Source of the DNA: Bacteroidaceae bacterium
GTDB taxonomy: Bacteria; Bacteroidota; Bacteroidia; Bacteroidales; CHK158-818
NCBI GenBank assembly: GCA_017467745.1
Contig: JAFUKV010000273.1
Location: 1 to 7,426 of the forward strand
Direction: 5' to 3'
DNA length: 7,426 nt
The notes under the pieces are model-generated. The model worked only from the letters and a program-made list of their open reading frames with translations. It did no database searches and was not told the origin of the DNA. The position numbers were made by a program, and so were the translations under genes. Positions 1-5,688 of the stretch are shown one piece after another; the stretch's first letter is position 1; each line of letters begins with the position of its first letter.

Positions 1-1
1 A

Positions 2-712
2 GATTCATTGTATCGGTTGCCGGATGTGCCCAGAGATATTGTACAGTCTAAATTTGATGAAATAGGAAAACTTCATGTTCAAATACGAGATAGAAAAGTT
101 GAATACATAAAACAACATTCCGACAATATCGTTTCGGGTTATTTATTAACGAGGTTGCCGAATGATGAGGCAGAAAAATTATTGCCGAATTTGACAGATC
201 GGGTAAAAAGTTCGGAGATAAAGCCTTTGCTGGATTCTAAAATAGAGCGGATTTTAAGACAACGGCAAAAAGATAATGCGGCGGAAAGGGTAATAGAGGG
301 AGCGGTTGCACCCGATTTTATATTAGAAAATTCCGAAGGACACAATTTCTCGCTATCGTCGTTACGGGGAAAACCTGTTGTTCTCGATTTTTGGGGAACA
401 TGGTGTGGATATTGTATTAAAGGGATACCCGATATGAAAAAGTATTATGATAAATACAATGGAAAAGTAGAATTTGTCAGCATAGATTGCAGAGATAAAA
501 AAGAAAATTGGATAGCTGCTTTAAAAAAGTACGATATGAATTGGATACACGTGTACAATGATAAAGAAGGCACAGACGACATTACTGTAAGATATGGAAT
601 AAAAGGTTTTCCCACAAAATATATAGTAGACCAGAATGGAATAATAGTAGCGGTTTTTCTGGGAGAAACGCCCGCATTTTATCAAAAAATGGATAGTCTT
701 TTCGGGAAATAG
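2..712 (+). CDS. TlpA/ResA-family thioredoxin-like protein, 5' truncated by window edge
   Basis: A periplasmic or membrane-anchored thiol-disulfide oxidoreductase by family; its partner is unknown. The frame is open to the first base of the window, so the gene starts outside; the TTG at base 8 is not a convincing start. Counting from the codon at base 2, residues 1-100 are a charged helical region, as lies between an N-terminal DUF4369-type domain and the thioredoxin fold in many Bacteroidota TlpA proteins. The AhpC/TSA-like fold starts near residue 102 (APDF) and continues through GKPVVLDFWGTWCGYC. The redox pair is the WCGYC motif (Cys135 and Cys138), and the cis-proline motif is GFPT near 202-205. 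A third Cys in SIDCRD is probably not catalytic. The C-terminus is complete and a strong hairpin follows 28 bp later. The missing N-terminus, including any signal peptide or lipobox, cannot be judged. Confidence 0.93.
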   Translation, partial: DSLYRLPDVPRDIVQSKFDEIGKLHVQIRDRKVEYIKQHSDNIVSGYLLTRLPNDEAEKLLPNLTDRVKSSEIKPLLDSKIERILRQRQKDNAAERVIEGAVAPDFILENSEGHNFSLSSLRGKPVVLDFWGTWCGYCIKGIPDMKKYYDKYNGKVEFVSIDCRDKKENWIAALKKYDMNWIHVYNDKEGTDDITVRYGIKGFPTKYIVDQNGIIVAVFLGETPAFYQKMDSLFGK

Positions 713-740
713 TCTAATTATTGAAAAGAATATATTTCAT

Positions 741-777
741 TTAGCGGCTTTCTATAAAGGGAAGCCGCTAAACTTTT
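741..777 (+). terminator. Rho-independent terminator of the thioredoxin gene
   Basis: A perfect 10-bp stem (TTAGCGGCTT at 741-750 pairs with AAGCCGCTAA at 762-771) is extended inward by a G-U and a C-G pair. The loop is 7 nt and the sequence ACTTTT follows. It lies 28 bp after the thioredoxin stop and isolates that gene from the pirin gene. Confidence 0.85.
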
Positions 778-812
778 ATAATCGGCGGTTTGTTTTAAAT
801 AAAAACATAATT

Positions 813-1514
813 ATGAAAATATTTATAGATAAAGCCCATTCGAGAGGATATGCCGATTACGGTTGGTTGAAAACATTCCATACATTTAGTTTTGCAAATT
901 ATTATAATCCTGAGCGGGTACATTTCGGTGCGTTACGGGTTTTAAATGATGATACTGTTTTACCCGGACATGGTTTCGATACGCATCCGCATAAAAACAT
1001 GGAGGTTATTTCAATTCCGTTAAAAGGTTATTTACGGCATGGTGATAGCATGGAAAATAGCCGTGTTATAACTCCCGGAGATATACAATTAATGAGTACC
1101 GGAACGGGCATTTATCACAGCGAATTTAATGATAGTTCTACCGAAAATTTGGAATTTTTACAAATCTGGGTAATTCCTCGTAAAAACGACACTGTACCGA
1201 AATATGAAAATTATGATATTAGGCCATTAATCCGAAAAAATGAATGGTCTTTATTTATTGCGCCGGATTCTCAAATTTCTATTTTACAAGATGCGTGGTT
1301 TTCTTGGGGGATATTCGATGCCGGAGTTGGCCGAGAGTACATATTACATGGCAAAAATACGGGTGTCTATCTTTTTATTATAGAAGGAGAGATAAAGATT
1401 GGAGACATTACTCTCTTCCGACGAGATGGCATGGAAATTACCCGGACAGATAAATTTTACGTGGAAGCTGTTAAGAAAAGCAGTGTACTATTGATAGAAG
1501 TTGCCTTGATATGA
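813..1514 (+). CDS. Pirin family bicupin protein (YhhW-like)
   Basis: A cytoplasmic metal-binding bicupin of 233 aa, the usual length for bacterial YhhW-type pirins. Family members include quercetin 2,3-dioxygenases and redox-responsive regulators; the substrate here is unknown. The N-terminal cupin carries the full ligand set: His58 and His60 in DTHPHKNMEVISI, and His102 and Glu104 in GTGIYHSEFN. These positions match the four metal ligands known in E. coli YhhW to within one residue. The family hallmark near GYLRHGDSMEN (72-82) is present. The C-terminal half (about 130-233) is the second, degenerate cupin with no metal-binding set. The ATG at 813 follows an A-rich leader without Shine-Dalgarno and gives the typical MKIFIDKAHSRG opening. 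A thioredoxin terminator sits just upstream, so the gene probably has its own promoter in the 35 bp between, but I see no good match. Confidence 0.96.
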   Translation: MKIFIDKAHSRGYADYGWLKTFHTFSFANYYNPERVHFGALRVLNDDTVLPGHGFDTHPHKNMEVISIPLKGYLRHGDSMENSRVITPGDIQLMSTGTGIYHSEFNDSSTENLEFLQIWVIPRKNDTVPKYENYDIRPLIRKNEWSLFIAPDSQISILQDAWFSWGIFDAGVGREYILHGKNTGVYLFIIEGEIKIGDITLFRRDGMEITRTDKFYVEAVKKSSVLLIEVALI

Positions 1515-1617
1515 TTTTTTTTGAAATTTTATTCGTATAAGAGCAGAAAAATCAAAATATATCTATATTTTTATCCAATAAAAATTTAAATGTTAACCTC
1601 GATAAAGAGATGTTTCT

Positions 1618-2070
1618 ATGTATTGGGCTCAATTTCTTATCATGCTGGTTTTGGCTGTTATTTTGTTCTTTTTGTTTCGGCGGGCGCTTCGTCGTTTCAA
1701 GCGGCGTGATATATGGTCGGCCGTATGTGCTGTAATCGTTTCTCCGGCTATCTATACTTTAATCATATTGGCGGTTTTATTTTATATTAATTCCGCTTCC
1801 GACCGGGTTTTCGATCGCGATTGGTGGTTAAACAACAGTAATAAACGGTATGAAATGGCGGGCGATATTATCAATAGCGGTATGTTGTTAGGCAAAACAA
1901 AGCAAGAGGTAATCAGCCTGTTAGGAAGCGATTATGTAGATAGCGGCAACAACGATGTGTCATCTATCGGTTACGATTTAGGATTTTCGTCCGAAGCGAT
2001 GAACCTTCCTGATAAGATGTTGAATATCGAGTTTGACGGTGATAAGGTAATAAACGTTTCAGTATGGTAA
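1618..2070 (+). CDS. Hypothetical two-TM membrane protein with BamE/SmpA-like C-terminal domain
   Basis: No firm family assignment; function unknown. The 150-aa product has two hydrophobic helices (about 5-20 and 33-57) separated by a strongly basic loop, RRALRRFKRRD (21-31). By the positive-inside rule the loop is cytoplasmic, so both ends and the soluble tail face the periplasm. Residues 78-150 (RYEMAGDIINSGMLLGKTKQEVISLLG, broken here by no gaps but read as two helices, then strands) resemble the helix-helix-strand layout of BamE/SmpA-like domains: a 'GKTKQEVISLLG' turn followed by beta strands ending NIEFDGDKVINVSVW. Two other ATGs just upstream (1590 and 1610) are out of frame, which fixes the start at 1618. 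The pirin gene ends 103 bp before, in AT-rich DNA with no clear terminator. The next gene starts 39 bp after the stop, so the two could share a transcript. Confidence 0.8.
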   Translation: MYWAQFLIMLVLAVILFFLFRRALRRFKRRDIWSAVCAVIVSPAIYTLIILAVLFYINSASDRVFDRDWWLNNSNKRYEMAGDIINSGMLLGKTKQEVISLLGSDYVDSGNNDVSSIGYDLGFSSEAMNLPDKMLNIEFDGDKVINVSVW

Positions 2071-2109
2071 ATTATACTGAAAATTAATAATCTAATAAAT
2101 TCAAAAACA

Positions 2110-2385
2110 ATGATCAGATTAAATGTATTTGTCAAGGTAGACGAGGCTAAACGCGCCGAAGTCTTGAAAGCGGCAACCGAATTGACGGCTTGTTCTTTAA
2201 AAGAAAACGGATGTATAGCTTACGATATTTTCGAAAGCGCTACACGTAAAGACGTTTTAATGATATGCGAAACATGGCAAGATGAAGCCGTTTTGGACGC
2301 GCATCAAAAAAGTGCCCATTTTGTTACGTTGGTGGGAAAAATACAGGGATTGGCTTCGATGAAGATTGAAAAGTTCCTGTTTTAG
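2110..2385 (+). CDS. ABM-domain protein, putative quinol/antibiotic biosynthesis-type monooxygenase (YgiN-like)
   Basis: A 91-aa single-domain protein, the usual size of the ABM dimeric alpha-beta barrel family, which includes YgiN quinol monooxygenase, heme-degrading IsdG-like enzymes and many uncharacterised members. Visible landmarks are strand 1 (MIRLNVFVKV), the helix at about 12-32, the conserved ENGCIAYDIFES turn and strand (32-43), the VLMICETWQDEAVLDAH stretch (49-65) with the family-typical E-x-W, and a helix beginning HQKSAHF (65-71). Cofactor-free oxygenase chemistry on a quinol or polyketide-like substrate is a family expectation, not something shown here. The ATG at 2110 follows an A-rich leader. 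A hairpin with a T-tract ends the transcript 23 bp after the stop. Confidence 0.88.
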   Translation: MIRLNVFVKVDEAKRAEVLKAATELTACSLKENGCIAYDIFESATRKDVLMICETWQDEAVLDAHQKSAHFVTLVGKIQGLASMKIEKFLF

Positions 2386-2408
2386 CGTACTCTAATTACA
2401 GAAAAATA

Positions 2409-2443
2409 GGAGAGAGACTAATAAATATAGCCTCTCTCTTTTA
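2409..2443 (+). terminator. Rho-independent terminator after the ABM gene
   Basis: AGAGAGA (2411-2417) pairs with TCTCTCT (2433-2439). An inner CTA/TAG pairing follows a two-base CC bulge, and flanking G-U pairs extend the stem outward. The T-rich TTTTA follows directly. It ends the membrane protein/ABM unit. Confidence 0.78.
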
Positions 2444-2460
2444 TTGTATTGGCAAACAAG

Positions 2461-2561
2461 CGTATCAAAAGTTTCTTGGCAAAAAAGAAACTTTTTTATT
2501 ATTCAGATTGTTATCCATATATAATATGGCTAATGTTGGGAGAATTATTTATTTTGATACG
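2461..2561. repeat. Nested inverted repeats in the intergenic region
   Basis: A perfect 10-bp inverted repeat, CGTATCAAAA (2461-2470) and TTTTGATACG (2552-2561), brackets 81 bp. Inside lie an 11-bp perfect stem (2467-2477 with 2485-2495, followed by TT, so it may act as a second terminator) and a small dyad, CCATAT-ATA-ATATGG (2515-2529). No reading frame of note lies within. It could be a short mobile remnant, a bidirectional terminator or an RNA fold; the sequence does not decide. Confidence 0.5.
2467..2497. terminator. Possible second (bidirectional) terminator
   Basis: An 11-bp perfect stem (AAAAGTTTCTT with AAGAAACTTTT) has a 7-nt loop (GGCAAAA) and is followed by two more T on the + strand. 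Because its left arm begins with A residues it gives a T-run on both strands. No - strand gene is seen upstream of it, so the reverse activity may not matter. Confidence 0.55.
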
Positions 2562-2576
2562 GTTTCTCTAAATTTT

Positions 2577-2588
2577 GTTTTGCAAAAC
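2577..2588. promoter_or_regulatory. 12-bp perfect palindrome, candidate operator
   Basis: GTTTTGCAAAAC is a perfect dyad that ends 22 bp before the proposed -33 element at 2611. Its position would suit an activator or repressor of the leader/sigma-like transcript. The binding protein is unknown and chance occurrence in AT-rich DNA is possible. Confidence 0.35.
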
Positions 2589-2610
2589 ACAAGAAAAACG
2601 TATTAAGATT

Positions 2611-2640
2611 TTTGTAATAAACGAAAAAGTAATATATTTA
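2611..2640 (+). promoter_or_regulatory. Candidate Bacteroidota-type promoter for the structured leader and sigma-like gene
   Basis: TTTG (2611-2614) is followed after 18 bp by TATATTTA (2633-2640), one mismatch from TAnnTTTG. The spacer is one base shorter than the usual 19-21. Initiation about 7 bp downstream would fall near 2646-2648, exactly where the long leader hairpin begins. That coincidence is the main support. Confidence 0.5.
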
Positions 2641-2645
2641 CTCCC

Positions 2646-2770
2646 GCCAAACTTTTTTTAAATAAAAGATCACACAGAAACGGACAAGGCAATAAAAGCC
2701 TCTGCCCCTAAGATTTCTGTGTGAAATTTTAAAAAAAGTTGGCAGCCTTTCTCCGGCAGAGGCTTTATTA
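2646..2770 (+). ncRNA. Structured leader RNA (candidate riboregulator or attenuator)
   Basis: Two stacked stems form one long hairpin. The outer stem is 2646-2662 with 2728-2743, including CTTTTTTTAAA against TTTAAAAAAAG and GCC against GGC. The inner stem is TCACACAGAAA (2670-2680) with TTTCTGTGTGA (2714-2724), perfect over 11 bp. The loop contains AAAGCCTCTGCC (2695-2706), which is perfectly complementary over 12 bp to GGCAGAGGCTTT (2755-2766), downstream of the hairpin. The same loop segment can instead close a small hairpin (AGGC 2687-2690 with GCCT 2698-2701), and the 3' segment can close AGCCT (2744-2748) with AGGCT (2760-2764). These pairings compete or form a pseudoknot. The element sits 29 bp before the sigma-like ORF. 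I recognise no named riboswitch class. Confidence 0.5.
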
Positions 2771-2799
2771 TATATTAAAGAATAAAAATCTGTCGACGT

Positions 2800-3264
2800 A
2801 TGCTGTCTTTACTCTGTCAATTACTGGGAATCTTCAATCAATCAAATCGTTATCAATATGTATTTGATACTAATTGCCGTAATGAGTTTTCTGTCGTTAC
2901 GAGAATAACATCCGATTATTTCATAAAGTTCATAAAGAAAGATATTATTCGCAAAATCTTTATTCCGGACGAAACCGCATTGAAAAAAGAACATTCCGAA
3001 CAGCCGGATAAACACACGCCTCATTATGAATTGCGTTCGGACGTTTGTGAAGATAAAATACCGACAACCGGTTACAGTCTGAGCGATATTCTGCAAGCCG
3101 TAGAGCAGTTAGATAAAGAATGCCGCAGCGTCTATGTTTTGTATATGGCGGGATTATCTGTTAAACAAATATCTGAAAGGGTAAATACGCCTGAAAACGA
3201 GACGGAGAAAATAATTAAAAAGGCGGGAAAGCAATTGGAAATCACGTTAGAAAACCTGAAATAG
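2800..3264 (+). CDS. Sigma-70 region-4-like helix-turn-helix protein, no recognisable region 2
   Basis: The C-terminal third (about 93-148) resembles region 4 of ECF sigma factors: a helix with LSDILQAVEQLDKECRSVYVLY, then the turn MAGLSVKQISERVNTPENE and a recognition-helix-like segment ending in KKAGKQL. That is the part that reads the promoter -35 element. The first 90 residues are not like sigma region 2 (no visible DxxQExF or aromatic -10-reading block) and include a lysine/aspartate-rich stretch (41-80). An orphan region-4 protein could be an anti- or co-sigma adaptor, a DNA-binding regulator, or a decayed ECF sigma factor. The only upstream start in frame is the ATG at 2800, because a TAA lies at 2776 and the next Met is residue 116. 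A structured leader precedes it closely. The N-terminal 50 residues are the least certain part. Confidence 0.6.
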   Translation: MLSLLCQLLGIFNQSNRYQYVFDTNCRNEFSVVTRITSDYFIKFIKKDIIRKIFIPDETALKKEHSEQPDKHTPHYELRSDVCEDKIPTTGYSLSDILQAVEQLDKECRSVYVLYMAGLSVKQISERVNTPENETEKIIKKAGKQLEITLENLK

Positions 3265-3386
3265 ACCACCCTGTTATCACGATATCGCTTTTTCCCGATA
3301 CATTTTAATAAACTTTTGCATACCATACCTTGTTATTTGTTTAATTTCCGACTTTACGGAGTTAAATAATTTATCAAGGTATTAGT

Positions 3387-3851
3387 ATGAAAAAGGCAGC
3401 ATCTATATTCATTCCTGTTTTTATTTGTTTGTTAATAGGTTGGCTGGCAAGTTATTTTCAGGCCGAATCTATCCGTTCGTGGTATCCGTTTTTGAATAAA
3501 TCGGCATGGACGCCGCCTAATGCGATTTTTCCCGTTGCATGGGGCATAATTTATGTATGTATGGGTGTTTCGGCAGGATTGGTATTTCTGTCTGATGCGA
3601 AAAACCGAAACTTTCTTCTTGCTCTTTTCGCCGTGCAGCTCTTTTTTAATTTCATTTGGAGTCTTCTTTTCTTTTACTATCGCAGTCCGTTATTAGGGTT
3701 TGCAGATATTCTTCTGTTAGACATTTTAGTATCTATATACACGGTAAAAAGCTACAAAGCCAGCAAAACGGCAGCCTTTTTATTTATACCGTATATGGCA
3801 TGGATCTATTTTGCTTCTTATTTGAACGGCTATATACTTATCTGCAATTAA
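3387..3851 (+). CDS. tspO: TspO/MBR family tryptophan-rich membrane protein
   Basis: An integral membrane protein of 154 aa with five helices (about 5-24, 46-69, 75-98, 103-121 and 127-151), the standard length and topology of bacterial TspO. Family members bind porphyrins and related tetrapyrroles and modulate stress responses; the physiological ligand here is unknown. Diagnostic segments are WTPPNAIFPVAWGIIY (41-56), the NFIWSLLFF motif (88-96), SPLLGFADILLLDI (100-113) and IPYMAWIYFASYLN (134-147). The Trp-Thr-Pro-Pro loop and the late Pro...Trp...Asn residues that line the ligand pocket are all kept. The start ATG at 3387 follows 122 bp of non-coding DNA after the sigma-like gene, so cotranscription is possible but not shown. 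The convergent Fic gene lies beyond a hairpin with six T. Confidence 0.97.
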   Translation: MKKAASIFIPVFICLLIGWLASYFQAESIRSWYPFLNKSAWTPPNAIFPVAWGIIYVCMGVSAGLVFLSDAKNRNFLLALFAVQLFFNFIWSLLFFYYRSPLLGFADILLLDILVSIYTVKSYKASKTAAFLFIPYMAWIYFASYLNGYILICN

Positions 3852-3938
3852 AACATATTCTTGTTGCGTTCATGCAATTATTTAGCCGTGCCGTACAAAG
3901 GTGAGCATCCAGTGAAAATACATAAAATGGCAACGTCC

Positions 3939-3983
3939 GTAGCCAATAAAGAGAAAACGGTTTCTTATGGCTGCCTCTTTTTT
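3939..3983 (+). terminator. Probable terminator of tspO
   Basis: An imperfect stem joins GTAGCC (3939-3944) with GGCTGC (3969-3974) and continues inward through ATAA/TTAT and GA(G)A/TTTC with two single-A bulges and a 6-nt loop. After CTC it is followed by six T (3978-3983). The T-run is present only on the + strand, so it serves tspO rather than the convergent Fic gene. Confidence 0.6.
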
Positions 3984-4001
3984 CCGTTTGCCGGCGCGTA
4001 A

Positions 4002-4772
4002 CTATTGCGGTTCGCCCAGTATCGATAAATACCGTTTTAGAGACGATATTGCAGCTTCCGCAACGAGAATCTGAAACATTTCCGGTTGTTTTTCTATATG
4101 AGAAACCTCCAAAGCTTTGTAATAACTTAATTTTGCATCGTCAGAACCTTTAAGATTTATCAATGTATATCCGTTTTGCAGCATATACAAGTTCATTAGC
4201 AAACGAGATGTACGGCCGTTTCCGTCTATAAAAGGATGAATACGCACCAGTTCGTCGTGCAAATAAGCGGCAACAAGTACAGGATGTATTTTTTCCGTTT
4301 TCATTCTCCGATACGTAAGCACGAAATCCTCCATTTGTTTCTCTATCAGATACGGTTGGGGAGGTATATGCTCGCTCCCTGAAATCATAACAGGTACAGA
4401 ACGGTATTTGCCGGCGTTATCCCTGTCTATGCCGTGCAGAACAAGAGCATGTATCTCTTTAACGGTTTGTTCGCTTATATCAATCTCGCTATGGGCAAAT
4501 TCTTTGATATAGTCGATCGCTTCGGCATGGTTGATGGCCTCCAAGTGTTCGCGCATAGACTTTCCCGATATGGTTACGCCCTCGTTTACTACCAATTCCG
4601 TTTCCTGCAAAGTAAGCGTGTTGCCCTCGATACGGTTGCTCTCATAAGTATATTCTATGGCGAAAGCATCCTCTATCTTTTTTATAGCCGCAAGAGGTAA
4701 AGGGCGCATTTCCGATAAATGTTTTTTCAGTTCGTCGCATTTTTGCAATAATGCGGTTAATTCTTTATTCAT
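4002..4772 (-). CDS. Fic-domain protein (predicted AMP-transferase, class II self-inhibited)
   Basis: A 256-aa Fic protein. The family transfers AMP (sometimes other nucleotide groups or phosphate) from a nucleotide to hydroxyl side chains of target proteins. The catalytic motif is complete: HPFIDGNGRTSR at 179-190, with the general-base His179, the phosphate-binding GNGR and the final Arg. An N-terminal helix carries SNRIEGN (45-51), matching the inhibitory motif [S/T]xxxE[G/N], so its Glu49 is expected to obstruct the nucleotide site until relieved (class II). The target-docking flap region appears around GKYRSVPVMISGSEHIPP. The start is placed at the ATG reading MNKELTALL: the in-frame extension to 4895 has no Fic similarity, and a perfect TATATTTG -7 box lies inside that extension, at 4809-4816. 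No antitoxin gene adjoins, consistent with built-in inhibition. The target is unknown. Confidence 0.95.
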   Translation of the reverse strand: MNKELTALLQKCDELKKHLSEMRPLPLAAIKKIEDAFAIEYTYESNRIEGNTLTLQETELVVNEGVTISGKSMREHLEAINHAEAIDYIKEFAHSEIDISEQTVKEIHALVLHGIDRDNAGKYRSVPVMISGSEHIPPQPYLIEKQMEDFVLTYRRMKTEKIHPVLVAAYLHDELVRIHPFIDGNGRTSRLLMNLYMLQNGYTLINLKGSDDAKLSYYKALEVSHIEKQPEMFQILVAEAAISSLKRYLSILGEPQ

Positions 4773-4808
4773 CCGATTTCCGCTTTTTCTTTTGTTGTAT
4801 CTTATTCG

Positions 4809-4816
4809 CAAATATA
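4809..4816 (-). promoter_or_regulatory. -7 promoter element of the Fic gene
   Basis: On the - strand this reads TATATTTG, an exact match to the Bacteroidota TAnnTTTG box. Initiation about 7 bp on would give a leader of roughly 30 nt before the ATG at 4772. No TTTG is found at the expected -33 position, so the promoter would be weak or activator-dependent. Confidence 0.5.
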
Positions 4817-4965
4817 GCCAATTTATTGAGAATACGTTTTTATAATTACTATAATAAAAACCCTGTCTGTTGTCGAACATCTTCTGTAAAAACAAATAAA
4901 GCCCGCGTTTGATATTCTTACACGAACTTGTTTATAATGTTCAAAAATTCTTGAAGACTTAACGG

Positions 4966-5055
4966 CTACTTTGTAGCTTTGTCTTTACGGTTAAAATAAA
5001 TTACTCCAATAATAGCAATTGCCGAAACTAAACCGAACATAATTAAAGCTCCCAT
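4966..5055 (-). CDS. Small single-pass membrane peptide (29 aa), unrecognised
   Basis: A 29-codon frame runs from ATG (5053-5055) to TAG (4966-4968). It begins MGALIMFGLVSAIAIIGVIY, one continuous hydrophobic helix, and ends with a charged tail, FNRKDKATK. This is the layout of a bona fide small membrane protein: a hydrophobic helix of about 20 residues, then a basic stop-transfer tail. Upstream on the same strand is AAAGGA, 10 nt before the ATG, an unusually good ribosome-binding sequence for this window. It lies 193 bp upstream of the Fic start on the same strand. It could be a respiratory or transporter accessory subunit, a type I toxin-like peptide, or a chance frame. I recognise no family. 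Confidence 0.5.
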   Translation of the reverse strand: MGALIMFGLVSAIAIIGVIYFNRKDKATK

Positions 5056-5302
5056 ATATTATTTTCCTTTCTTTTTATCCCTCACAAGTTATAAATCGGC
5101 CTATCCATTAATCTCTTGTCAAGTTCCTTTTCCATAACATTACAATTTCTAAGGTAAATATATGATTTTATATATTTATAAACAATCTTACAACATTAAT
5201 AATATTTTTTTATTACACGGTATTTACGCTTTTTATACATTGCCGCGTAAGGCCGCATTATTCGGTCTATCAAAGTTGAAAATATATCCTTGCAGGTAAT
5301 CT
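5056..5302. other. AT-rich gene-free DNA between the small peptide and repeat A
   Basis: No credible reading frame. Around 5160-5215 the sequence is almost entirely A and T. The only structure seen is a stretch near 5208-5290 that may be a decayed B repeat (see separate entry). It holds whatever promoter drives the 29-aa peptide, but no good -7/-33 pair was found. Confidence 0.6.
5209..5290 (+). repeat. Possible degenerate partial copy of repeat B
   Basis: TACACGGTAT at 5214-5223 is identical to 7191-7200 in B'. The following bases keep a weaker match (ACGC then TTTT then TA, later TTATT, TCT and AGTTG in the same order as B'). The distance from this decamer to repeat A (about 90 bp) is near the distance in the other copy (about 115 bp). 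The evidence is slight. Confidence 0.3.
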
Positions 5303-5424
5303 CTTTCTGTTTTTTTCTGAAAAAATCACATCAAAATTTTGAAGAATCTTTATATATTCTTATTTTCACAGCGTCATGTTTCGGTTTGTTGTTGGCCGAA
5401 GCGTACAACCGGTTCATTACATGG
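5303..5424 (+). repeat. Repeat A, copy 1 (122 bp)
   Basis: Aligned by eye almost end to end with 7306-7426. Identical blocks include the palindrome TCAAAATTTTGA (5331-5342) and the stretch around GCGTCATGTTTCGGTTTGTT (5371-5390). A 7-bp hairpin joins 5379-5385 and 5395-5401 (two G-U pairs) around the loop TTGTTGTTG; a T6/A6 hairpin lies near 5311-5326. Repeat B follows after only 9 bp. A + strand frame runs through A and B (5290-5631) but is interrupted by stops in the second copies, so I do not treat it as a gene. Confidence 0.85.
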
Positions 5425-5433
5425 ACTGTGTGT

Positions 5434-5605
5434 ATATTCCATAATACATCCGGCGCGGGTTGTTGTTTATTATCTGCTGAAAAGGTCTCTGGCGATACCC
5501 ACTTGATTGATAATTATACGGCTCCGCGCCTTTTCTATCGGTACGTTTTGTATGCAGTAAAGCAACAGCCTTATTGCTTTCGGGGTTGTTTACAATATCT
5601 TTTTA
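5434..5605 (+). repeat. Repeat B, copy 1 (172 bp)
   Basis: The direct-orientation partner of 7111-7280. Nearly invariant blocks are ATATTCCATAATACAT at its start, GGTCTCTGGCGATACC in the middle, and more than 40 bp from CCGCGCC (5524) through AAAGCAACA. Inverted pairs within it are GGCGCGG (5452-5458) with CCGCGCC (5524-5530), ATTATC (5469-5474) with GATAAT (5509-5514), and AAAGCAA (5559-5565) with TTGCTTT (5574-5580). This is the arrangement of a folded RNA with one long arm and one 3' hairpin. It ends 118 bp before the ATPase start. Confidence 0.87.
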
Positions 5606-5644
5606 CAGATATCCCCTTCAATTTTTCATAAAAACATTTTTCAT

Positions 5645-5688
5645 TTTCCGACAAATAAAGCCAAAAACATTTCTTTATTTCCGACAAA
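5645..5688. promoter_or_regulatory. Operator-like repeats over the ATPase promoter
   Basis: The 11-mer TTTCCGACAAA occurs twice in direct orientation, at 5645-5655 and 5678-5688, 33 bp apart (about three helical turns). A perfect 8-bp inverted repeat, AAATAAAG (5653-5660) and CTTTATTT (5673-5680), is interleaved with it. The second 11-mer sits between the -33 and -7 elements. A repressor site is a fair guess; the regulator is unknown. Confidence 0.4.

Noticed and set aside
1554..1571. AT hairpin between the pirin and membrane-protein genes as a terminator
   Set aside because: All A-U pairs with almost no loop; expected by chance in AT-rich DNA.
3283..3300. Hairpin TATCG/CGATA after the sigma-like gene as a terminator
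   Set aside because: Only five base pairs, AT-rich, with an 8-nt loop and no T-run directly after it.
2842..3326. Two - strand frames opposite the sigma-like gene
   Set aside because: They lie antisense to a better-supported frame, have no recognisable domain, and overlap each other's surroundings as typical shadows.
3656..3904. Second + strand frame overlapping the end of tspO
   Set aside because: Out of frame with a clearly conserved TspO C-terminus and without family features.
4773..4895. N-terminal extension of the Fic protein
   Set aside because: It has no family similarity, is tyrosine/asparagine-rich like translated intergenic DNA, and contains the likely promoter.
5434..5605. Repeat B as an integron attC site, making the ATPase a cassette
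   Set aside because: The gene-plus-repeat layout is reminiscent, but I find no paired RYYYAAC and GTTRRRY core sites at its ends, B is longer than typical attC sites, and no integrase is present.
5290..5631. A 113-codon + strand frame across repeats A and B
   Set aside because: The same frame in the second copies has stops (GAA TAA in A', GCT TGA in B') and differences are not biased to third positions; the start lies outside the repeat. It is best explained as a chance frame in a repeat.
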